From Siphonodentalium dalli (Eukaryota > Mollusca > Scaphopoda > Gadilida > Siphonodentaliidae), in assembly GCA_032622095.1 (NCBI GenBank), contig CP136061.1:131694087-131758086 (forward strand): DNA of 64,000 nucleotides, read 5' to 3'. The position numbers and the translations under genes were made by a program. Positions 12,801 through 24,800 of the stretch are shown piece by piece. Position 1 is the first letter of the stretch; each line of letters begins with the position of its first letter. The notes below the pieces were generated by a model. It did not search any database. It was not told the origin of the DNA and saw only the letters and a list, made by a program, of their open reading frames with translations.

Positions 12801-15800
12801 AGGCCTGCTGTGATGAGCAAAATGAGCCTGTTTCCTCTTTGATGTATTGTAATTAGTCATTAAATGGTTAAAGGTACTCAATCCGATCAGACGGTCCCCA
12901 CACCATCAAGATACAACAACAACATTACTTCAAAATGCGCTTTAGTTATCAGAATCTATTTATTGCAACAAAATAATGCTAGCCACTGTCAACTATGGTA
13001 TCAAATTTCTAAAAACTTTTTATTTATCAACATTTTTTCAACAAAATATGGCCGTATTATCACTAAAGTATCACAAAAAAAATTGACCGTATTTTCACTT
13101 GGTTTTAGAGTTATCCATCTTCATCCGCAATTTTGTCTGAGACCTTCCATTTGACCATGTATTTCTGGGCCACATATTACATGTACATGTATTACACATC
13201 TCGAGAAATAACAAACTTAAAAAATCGATATCTGATCACTCTGAGCTTTGATGTATGGGTTCCTTAACTCGAATCAAATATTTTTTTACCCCCGAATCCA
13301 AAGAAATAGTAATTTAGGAGCATCTGATCGGATTGAGTACCTTTAATAGTGGTTTGAAGCAAGCTGCTGTCTGGATGGCAACACATTAAGGCTGTGTATC
13401 TCTAAAGAAAAGGTTATTTAACTATGAACCAGAGACCACAGGAGTGAACTATTTCTCCGAGAATAGATATTCTTTGACTCCATGTTTCATGCAGTGCTCG
13501 TGCAGCTAGAAAAACATTCTCATTTATGATGCCTCATGACAAAGTATTTTGTTAAGAAGAAAAAAGAATTAAGAAATGGTTTATTTGTACTATTAAGAAG
13601 ATTTAAATTTATAAAAGGATATAAAATGATTATAGCTTGGATAGGGTTCATTGCTCTATATTTGAAATTTTGCTTTTCAGAGATATCCAGGCTTCCGACA
13701 TCTTGAAACCTTGGAATAGAATTGAATCCGAAATGACTGCTAAATTTACAACAGGGTGGGGGAGGGAAACTTGTATAGATTTTAATTTCAGAATAAATGT
13801 CTTGAAATATCTTGAAAATTAGCACAAAATGGCCATGAATTATATTAGGTCTGATGTTTAGGAATTATGTTTATCTCTCTTATTTATCTGAAATCTGTAA
13901 TCTTTAATTTGTGTTTGTCCATCATATCAGATGCCAATGCAATAATATATGGAGACACCAATGTGCAGAATTGAGGTCCCCAGAGGGTTAATTTAGTGAC
14001 GCTATCCCGCAAGGTAGGCTAGCATCACCAAATTCACCCTCTAGGTCATCTGATTAGGCCTCAATTGTTATCGGAGACTTATGATCAGATTGAAGTTGAC
14101 GATTTTCACCCATTAGTCACCTCGATTATGCAATTTATCTTCTGCAAGTTAGGGGATATAGAAACTTCCCAGAAGGGAAAAATTAACTAATGCCGGCAGC
14201 ATCATGGATTTAACTTTTGCATCACTAAATCCTTTGGCACGGGCTACAGGTAGTACCTTTGGTCCGGTCATCATAAAATTTGTCATGGATGTTAACATTG
14301 ACATGTAGATGGGACCGAGTTATTTTAGTGTCATTCGGCAAAAAGATGGCCACTGGCAGCTATCTTGCATTTTACTCTTTGCATGACTAAATCCTTTAGC
14401 ATGGGCTACAAGTCGTACCTTTGGTCGGATCATTATGAAATTTGTCAAGGCTGTTGACATTTTGGGTTCATTCGGCAAAAAAACATGGCTGCCTGTGGCC
14501 ATCTTGAATTTCAAATTTCAATCCATTAGCATGAACTACAGGCCAGAGTGTTCATCTGATCATCATGATATTTGTCGTTGATGTTAATATTGATATGTAG
14601 ATGGGAATGAGTCATTGTAGGGTCATTCGGCCATTTTACACTTTGCATGAATAAATCCTTTGGCACGGGCTACAGCACCTCGAAATCTCGGTGATATGTG
14701 CGCTATTCAAGAAATGTGTAATATGATATGATATGATATGATATGATATCATGAAATTTGTCATGGATGTTAACATTGACATGTAGATGGGAATGAGTCG
14801 TTTTGGTGTCATTCGGCCATCGAACATGGCCGATGGCTACCATCTTGGATTTTTCTCTCAGATAATTATGAATTTGTCATAACTGTTGATATTGACATGT
14901 AAATGGGAATGAGTAATTTCGGGTCATTCGTCCAAAAAACATGACTGCCAGCAGCCATCTTGGATTTCAAAATTCAATCCATTAGCACGGGCTACAGGCC
15001 AGATTGTTCGTCTGATCATCATGAAATTTCTCGTGGATGTTAATATTAACATGTAGATGGGAACGAGTCATTTTAGGGTCATTCACCCATAAAACATGGC
15101 CACTGGCAGCTATCTTGGATTTTACTCTTCGCATGACTAATTCCTTTGGCATGGGCTACAGGTCGTATATTTGGTCAGATCATCATGAAATTTGTCATGG
15201 ATGTTGACATTGACATGTACCTGGGAAACAAGTCATTTTGGGGTCATTCGGCATAAAAACATGGCCACCAGCGGCTATTTTGGATTTCAAAATTCAATCC
15301 ATTAGCACAGGCTACATGCCAGAGTGTTCGTCTGATGATCATGAAATTTGTTGTGGATGTTAATATTGACATTTAGATGGGAACGAGTCATAAAACATGG
15401 CCGCTGACAGCCATCTTGGATTTTACTCTTTGCATGACTAAATCCTTTGGCACGGGCTACAGGTCCTGCCTTTGGTCACATCATCATGAAATTTATCATG
15501 GATTTTAATGTTGATATGAAGATGGGAATGAGTCGCAATACAAGACCTTTACTGTAACATTTTGACTTTCCTTCTTCTTTATCATTCTATTCATTGCTCA
15601 GCAAAAAATAAACTCCTTCCCAAGTTGAGCTACAATGTCATTGCCACTTTCATTTACTTAGTAAATTAACTTTTCTTGGGTTCTTGGGTGATACTCCAAT
15701 TGTATCTTTATGACTATTTGAATGAATCCAACAGACTTATTATGCCATGCCTGGCAATGCTCTTGGTTTTCTTGCCCTCAGGCATGTATTTAACTTTTAT

Positions 15801-18800
15801 GTTTCAGGTATGGCATATGGGATGTTAGCAGACCTTCCACCCATCCATGGACTTTATGTGTCATTCTTCCCAGTTCTAATCTACTTCTTCCTGGGAAGTT
15901 CTAAACATATATCAATTGGTAAGTACTTTGCTACATCTTTTATTTTACAAGATGCAGGATATTTCGTCTTGAATAAACCAATTTTCAGAATAATGAGAAT
16001 ACAGTAATGCCCTAATTAATCAACTCCATAACCACAGCAGAATTATGGGTAATTTTTCAGGATTTAGTCGGAAATATGTCTTGTTGCCATTCATCGGAAA
16101 GCTCTCAGTGAGAGCTTTCCGATGAATGGCAACAAGCCATATTTCCGACTAAATCCTGAAAAATTACCCATAATTCTGCTGTGGTTATGGTGTCGATATT
16201 AATTAGGGCATTACTGTAGTCACTATGGTTACACTCAACACAGCTTTCAATCTTTAGTACTGCGAGGATAGATTTCCCAAACGTTCAAACAAGCACATGA
16301 AGCCTGGAATAGCTTTGAATCTGACCAAGCCTGGATATAGTGTGTCTGACATTTGCAGAATGAGGTCCCCAGAGGGTGATTTAGCGATGCTATCCCCACA
16401 CAGCGGGCTAGCATTACCAAATTCATCCTCTGGGGACCTCATTATGCCTTTAGCCTCAACTGTTATCGGAGACCTAGGATCAGATTTAAGTTCCCCAGTT
16501 GAAGTTGGTGATGCTCATGCACCCATTAGTCATCTCGATTATGCAAATTGGGGGAAATAGAAACTGAACAGAAGGGGAAAAAAGTAACTAAAACATGTCA
16601 ATTTGAGACTATAGATACTTCCCAGAAGATGAGGCCTAAGCAGAATGAGGTTCCCAGAGGGTGAATTTGGTGATGCTAGCCCACTATGTGGGGTAGCATC
16701 ACTAAATTCACCTTCCAGGGACCTCATTTTGCAAATGACAGACACACTATTTCCAGACTTGAGTCTGACAAATGATCATACAGTAATGCTCTAAGTAATC
16801 GGCTTCTTAACCACAGCAGAATTATGGGTAACTTTTCAGGATTTAGTCGGAAATATGGCTTGTTGCATTTCCCCGAGAGCTTTCCGATGAATGGCAACAA
16901 GCCATATTTCCGACTAAATCCTGAAAAGTTACCGATAATTCTGCTGTGGTTAAGAAGTCGATTTCTTAGTGCATTACTGTACAAGCTGGGAGTAATCCAG
17001 GACCCATTTGATTTCGTGTCCGACTGGGGTACTCTTTCTTTAACCATCGCCGGATTATCGCGGCACAACTCACGACTGTGCACCAATACTATGTTTAGAT
17101 TTCTATAATTTTGTTGGCAGTTTTCCGCAAATAAAACACTTTACTATCGTATAAAGTGGAGATGCAGTGGGAAAAACCTTTCAATTCATTTTGACACTCA
17201 CCCACTCAATCAACACAGACTACTGAATGTAGGTAGTGAAAACTTAGTGAAATTTCGCGGGAAGAAAGATAACTGTACTATGTCTCTTGTGCGCTTGTGT
17301 TTTGAAAATGGCGGGAAATAGAATAGCTATCGATGGAAAACAATCTCTCACAATTGAAAACCCATCTCAATTTAGTCATCAATCTATAACTTGATTGTAA
17401 GCAGCAAATGTGTGTGTAAATAATATAGTTGAAGTACAGTTGCAGACAAAACACATGAAGTCAATTAAATTGAGTAATACATTACGATCATCTCAAATGA
17501 GATGATATTTCAGTTTGGGTGGGGTGACAATTCAAGTTGTTGGCTATGGGTAACCTGGAAAGATTATGTTAGATCAGTCGATTGAACATCGTCCTTCATT
17601 GGTGCATTGTTGTTACATGATCCTGCATGATCTGGTATGTACGGATGTATAGGGAAACATTGACGACAATCGATGGCTGTTAGATGACACATCGTCGTGT
17701 GCTACTATCCTACCCTCACGGAAACACAAAATAAAAGTAATTCCTTTTCACAAGGCATCTCAACCCAACTTAACTCTGCATGTTTTTCTTGAATTCTCAA
17801 ATTTGTTTATTGTTTACTTTCGTGAAAAAGGGGCTATTTTCCGACCACAATCGGCGTATTTGTATAGTAATAATCTTATTTACCTGCCAGAACAAAGATT
17901 TCTGACCTGAAAATTTATATGGCTAATTAACTGAGTGCCATAATTGCTAAATTTTCGAGCTGACCAAATTCACCCGACCGGCACACCCAAGTTAGCCCTG
18001 GAATACTCCCTGACAAGGTTTGGAAAGTGCTTAAATTACCATGAGGGTCCAAAAAATTTCTCTGGAATTGGCTTTGAATGGCCTTAAACTTCTTTTAGAA
18101 ATCATAATTTACATTTCCTTCGATAAATCAGCCTCTTTCTTGATACTTTTCTATCCTTCATGATTAAATCACTATTAGAAATCACTTCCCAATCAGGCAT
18201 GGATACAGCGTGTCTGACATTTGTAGAATAAGGTCCCATGAGGAGACCTCATTCTGCTTATGCCTCATCTTCTGGGAAGTATCTATTGTCTCAAATTAAC
18301 ATTGTTATTAGTTAGTTTTTCCCTTCTGTCACTTGTATATCCCATAATTTGCAGAATACAAAATGCATAATCAAGGTGACTAATGGGTCAACAAAACCAA
18401 ATTCATCTGGGGAACTTCAATCTGATCCTAGGTCTCCCATATCATTTGAGGCCTAAGCAGAATGAGGTCCCCCTGAGGATGAATTGTGTGGGACAGTATC
18501 ACTAAATTCACCCTCTGGGGACCTATTTCTGCAAATGTCAGACACACTATATCCAGACTTGTTCCCAATAGTTCTGTAGAATTGAATTCTCAAGCTGACC
18601 CATACAGTAATGCTCTAAATAATCGACTCCTTAACCACAGCAGAATTATGGGTAACTTTTCAGGATTTCGTACGAAATATGGCTTGTTGCCATTCATCGG
18701 AAAGCTCTCAGTGAGAGCTTTCCGATGAATGGCAACAAGCCATATTTTCGATATTCACATGGTTTGGCAATCTCTCACCATATGATGATTGAGTTCGTGA

Positions 18801-21800
18801 CATAGATCACGCAGCATTTGTACAAAATGGTTGACTTTCACCAAGTGTCTATACAATGTATCAATGAGAAATCCTATAAGTAAGAGTCCATTACAGCACC
18901 TGGAGTACTGAAATATAATTACCTAGGAGGCTTGTAGATGTTAATGGTGCTCGATCAGAGATAATTCTTTACCTAGTATATATGTCAATTAACTCTGATT
19001 GAGCACCATTTATAACATCTACAAGCCTTCTTGGTAATTATTGTACAGTACTCCAGGTGTGGTAATGGACTCTTACTGATATGATTTCTCATTGATACAT
19101 TGTATAAACGCTTGTTGATATACTAGATAAAGACGTCTTAAGTTGATAGGATGTTTGCTTGTCCCCTTCAATGCCTGCTGCATGAATTGTTCCCTGATGA
19201 CTTGGTGTCAAATTTCATATTAAGATTTTTTTCATTATCTTTCGAGATAATTAAGAGCTTTGTGTGGTCATACTATTTAAAGAGGAGCCATTTAAAAGGT
19301 ATTTAACTTTTGCACCCTTCAATCTTATATTCTTTAAGAATTTTAAAAGATAGGTGCATCATGTGCTCTATACAGTGACAGGTGGGCCAATATTTTTGTG
19401 CTTTAGACTCTGCTTTAGACTTAGAGATTGCATTCACTCGAAAGGATCCCTTTTACTGCCTTATAATTATTAAAGGCAAACAACCCCATAAAACAGGTCA
19501 CTCGTTTTAAGGATGTGTGTTTTCTCAGAATGCGATAAGATTAACCAGTCACATTTCAGAACTGGCTATATGAAAGACCGCTTCACATAGCAAGTTTCTT
19601 GAAAATGAGATTTCTGAAGAAAAAAAACACTCTATGACCATCATGCGTTATGGAGGTGTTTGCCTCCAACAGATCTATGATAATAACCCTTGCTTGTGGC
19701 CATATTCCATTTGAATGCAGTGGACCAGACATGGCCAATTGAGTGAATGCAGTGGACCAGATATGGGGGTGGTACAAAATCATGCCCCTAAATTCCCACA
19801 GCGTTACAACTGGTCAATTTGAAGAAAATCCCACACAGTAATAAGGCCGGTGACACTATAAACTAACACTGATTACCCAGTTAACTCATCAACTCGCGAT
19901 TATGTTGAGCGTCAAATTGATAGTGTGATTTTTGAAAAGGGCAAATTTTCCAATCGAGGGACATTCAGAAGAAGGTTAGAAAAATACCTTATATAATTAA
20001 CTCCCACAATGAGCTGCATTTATCATGTTCTCAATTCGTTCAAAATATCAATATGATCAGATAAATAAGATACATGTAGGAGATACAGGGTATTTATCAG
20101 CCTTGAAAGGAATTATACATAAAGGCTGAATATAAGATATTTATAAACTTAGTTTGATTCCCAGAATTTGACGAGGACTAGCATAAAAATGGTTTGACAA
20201 CTATACTTCAGTTTAACCCTTTGGTGGTTGAGTAGGTCATATATGCAAATAAACTGAGAATTATAGAGAAGATTAGAAAACAACATTATTATGAAGCACA
20301 AACCAATATAAGTAAAAAAAAAATGATCACTTCAGGGCAGTCATGTTCATTCTCATGATATTCCCAGAATTTCTGTAGGTTGATCTACACCATTTATCAA
20401 TAATCCGGATGGAGTGAGACAAAAATGCAATAGCTTTTGATCAAACTGACTCTCCCTACCGATATGCCTAACCTCAAATCAGATACACACTCTCTATTTA
20501 ATTTGAACAATCTATATTAATTACCGTATACCGAAAAGCTGAACACTATGTTCACAAAAACTCTTGTCTTGTTGTGCGTGAACCATGGTGATATTTTTGT
20601 ACTGGCCCAACCATTTTGTATTTTCTTTACACCGCAACGCCATTAAAAACGCTGTGACCAACAACAGCTTCTGTTAAATTATAGCATTATAATATCCATC
20701 TGCATAATATCTATGAAAAGTTTCATTATGGAGACGATTTTACGACGTTTATATACACAGTAACATGATATTAGTTTAGAACCACCATAAACGATATATA
20801 TGTTGTTTCGACCGCCAACCGTAAAATGACATAAATGTCGTTCTATCCTCCAAAGGGTTAAAGGGACCCAGGGCACACAAAGTGGGTCAATGCGCAAAAA
20901 ATATAAGTCTGTGAAAACATCACCACTATTTGTAAAGAAGAACATGGAGAAATAAATCAACTTTGTTCTTATATTAATTAAAACAAAGTATCACATGTTG
21001 AAACCATTGTTATTGTAAACAAAACTGTTACAGTGATTTGTCAACATTTCTAATCGTGTAGTAAGTACACATATTTTAATCTGAATACGATTTTCAATAC
21101 GATTTTCAGATTATTTTTCAATGCTATGATCTTTTCCAATGCTTACCGATTAAACTTTGGTATCTTATTGGTCTAACTGAACTTTTATGGGTAATTCCAC
21201 TGTAACAGTAATGTTTAGATAACAATGGTTTTGACATATGTCATCTCATTATTGGAGAGTTATTAATAATGAAAATAAGAACAAAGTCAGTATATTTTTT
21301 CATGTAGTTGTTGATGATAGACTTTTATCTTATTTCACATGAACCCACTTCGAAGGCCTTGCATCCCAACCCGTCCATGACTGGAGCTTCCTGAAATTTT
21401 GCTAAAACCCTGTGCCAATGCATTCTCTTATATATTAAAGCGAGTCTCCCATAGGGAGCCTTGCATATATAATAGAATACATTGAACTAACAATATTTAC
21501 CTTGACCTTGTAAGCCAGTACATTCTCTAATATATGTGAGGCTCCCTAGTGTTAAAAGTGGGTTCAGTTCATGTTCTTCTGGGCTTGTTAGATTGGCAAT
21601 GGGATTAGCAGTTTTGATTTCTTGTCGGGCCGATGTTGCTATTGGGGCAAAATTTTATGTTTGAACTATATCTGAAATAGTCACACTTTTAACACTATAA
21701 CATTATATAATCAAGTGTTTGTTTTTTCTTTTGGAATTTTTTGGAGCGGAGAATTAACTGTTTACCTCACCGGCAGCTATATGGACCTTTCATTAAACAA

Positions 21801-24800
21801 AAAACGCTGTGGTACCGATTACACTGAAACATCGGTCAGCCCTATAAGGCAAAAATTGTGTTGTCGAACTAATACGAACGACCAATCATCCAATAATGCA
21901 ACATCATTATACACAGCACATGTCTTGTTGATACAAAATAAATACTATGTTTTTCTTGTGTATATCTCGCATATAACCATGTGCAAATACACAGGCTACC
22001 GGCATCTCGCCTCTACTCTTCATTTGTAGGGATGATTAGATCATTAGAAGCAGATGACACGCTTAGAAACCTTTCCAATTCGATATTGAATTTCTAATCT
22101 GCAGAAAAGTGCCCATTTTCAGTGCCATATTTTTCGGCAGTCTGGAATAAACAACATACCCACATATAATATAGTGGGTCTGATGACTTTCGTTGAGTTT
22201 TAATTTCCCATCCCCAGGTTCCACGTCAGTAGCGCCAATCAGAACTAACTATTAGTAGCTCTAAGATAAACGAGTCAAATTGAAACGATTAACATAGTGC
22301 GATGTGACCTAATTTGGGGGAATACCGCAAGCCTTCCGAGAAATGTAATATTGGCGGGAATGCGATACTCAGTATCCATATGAATCTGATTTTTCAGCTG
22401 CTATTCAAGGAAGCTTCAGTTCCATTCAGTTCCATTCTAAAGAATTCTGACAAAAGCGTGGCCAATAAATCGCTATTCATATGGTCTGATTAGATCTTCA
22501 CTTCCTCAGTTGGAGAAGAATGCTAGCCCATGCAGTCATGGTGGGATACAATGGGTGTATTAATACATAATCAAGTACCAGTATCAGTCAAATCAAATTA
22601 ATTAATTCACTTTGTTGAGGCTCCTTCTCCAAAGTTTTTCCCACTCACAGTTCTTCGCTTTTGAGATCCCGTGGGGCTGAATCCAATCTTCATTCCTTTC
22701 TGGCAATATTTTTATTTTATACTGTATTGGTCCACTTGAAAATTGAAAGCTATGAAGAATTGGTTGGTTAAAGGTACTCAATCCGATCAGACGCTCCTAA
22801 ATTACTATTTTTTGGCTTCGGGGGTAAAAAATATTTGACTCGAGTCAAGGAACCCACCCATCAAAGCTCAGAGTGATTAGATGTCGATTTTTGAAGTTTG
22901 TTATTTCTTGAGATGTGTAATAATATGTGGCCCAGAAACACGTGGTCAAATGGAGGGTCTCAGACAAATTGCGGATGAAGATGGATAACTCTAAAATCAA
23001 GTGGTAATACGGTCAAAGTTCATGATACATTAGTGATAATACGGCCATAGTTTGTTGAAAAAAATGTTGATAAATAACAAGTTTTGGGAAATTTGATACC
23101 ATAGTTGACAGTGGTTACCGGTAGCATTATTTTGTTGCAATAAATCGATTCTGATAACTAAAGCGTATTTTGAAGAAATGTTGTTGTATCTTGATGGTAT
23201 GGGGACCGTCTGATCGGATTGGGTACCTTTAAATAGGTGATTTCCTTTTCTTCTATCAAGACAATTTACTTCATTCTAATTATAACACTCAGTTTTGGGT
23301 TGTTGATAGGATTTCACATGCAATTGTTTTATACTGACTATATGTTGAGTAAACTTCACTACAAAGCTAACACTCCATCACTTCGCAGATACTCTGCCCA
23401 ATGATATATGTGCATTCAAACGAAATCATTTCCAAACTATATACTGTTCGAACTCCAAATGTGATATCTGTTATGGACTCTCCCACCAAGCCTGGAAATA
23501 GTGTGTCTGACATTTGCATAATAAGGTCCCCAAGGGTGAATTTAGTTATGCTGTTCCACACGGTGGACTAGGATCAACAAATTACCCTCTTGGAACATCA
23601 TTCTGCATAGTCCTCAACTGCTATGGGAGACATAGGATCTGATTGAAGTTCCCCAGTTGAAGTTGATGATGTTTACCCATTAGTCACCTTGATTATTTTA
23701 TCTTCTACAAGTTAGGGGATATAGAAGGGAAAAAGTAATTAAAACAATGTTAATTTGAGAATATAGATTCTTCCCAGAATGAGGTTACCAGAGGGTGAAG
23801 TTGGTGATGCTAGCCTGCTGTGCATGGTAGCATCACTAGTCACCTTCTGGGGACCTCATTTTGCAAATTTCAGACACACTATTTCAAGGCTTGTGTGCCA
23901 CCCACCAGAGTGGCAACTAGTTATCCCACTAACAAAAAAATTAACTACTTAAATTAGTCACTTAAATTTATTAATTATTTAATGCAATATACATATCAGC
24001 ATGTCTTATACCGAAAGCCATGGCACCAACTATCAATAAATCATGACACAGCCTTATTTTGACAAATCCCTTCCCTTCAAAACACTATATCATATCCATT
24101 ATTTTAGGTATCAACCTCAATTGTTAATTTTAACATTATTAACATGATCGAATCACAGAGAGCTGACAGTTCAGTGGTTATTAGCCTTGGTGATGTCAGG
24201 AAGGCGACCAAAGAGGCCAGGACATCGCCTGGATAATATTGCTAAATCTGTACACCGATTATATTTGTAATGTAATGTACATGTATAATGTTTTATTATC
24301 CATCCCTTAACTAACACTCTTTTTGATTGGGCAAAAGCCGCCACGTAAAAATCCGGGAAAAAGTCATATTGGAATCCCGAATGTCATATTGAACTCCCAA
24401 GTGTGCAATATGACTTTTTTATTGGGACTCTGTGACGTACGTCACGAATTAACTATTGCGAAATGAATCAGTGAAATTATGATGCGCGCGCAACACTGGT
24501 GGATTTAGCGTTTCACTTCCGCATAGAGTTTTTTTCATTTACGTGTTTACTGTTCCAAATCATGCTTTCTGATGACCAAATACAGGCTTTTATAGAGAAT
24601 TAAGTGCCGACAAATACCAAAAATAAACACAAAAGTTTTATTCCCAAACTTTGGATAAACATACAGATGGATAATAAAATGTCATTATACAATGTTGTGT
24701 ACAGTATGAGTTTTTCTTGTACTCATCCAGGTTGTGGTGAAAAGTCACAATGGACTTGACACTGTGTGTCTCGTCCAATATGACTTTTCACCACAACCTG

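Noticed and set aside
16254-16745. Recurrent short peptides of the type [13 protein letters not shown] on both strands, here and at many other places
   Set aside because: They read the inverted hairpins of MITE-B. The same DNA gives similar peptides in both directions because it is palindromic.
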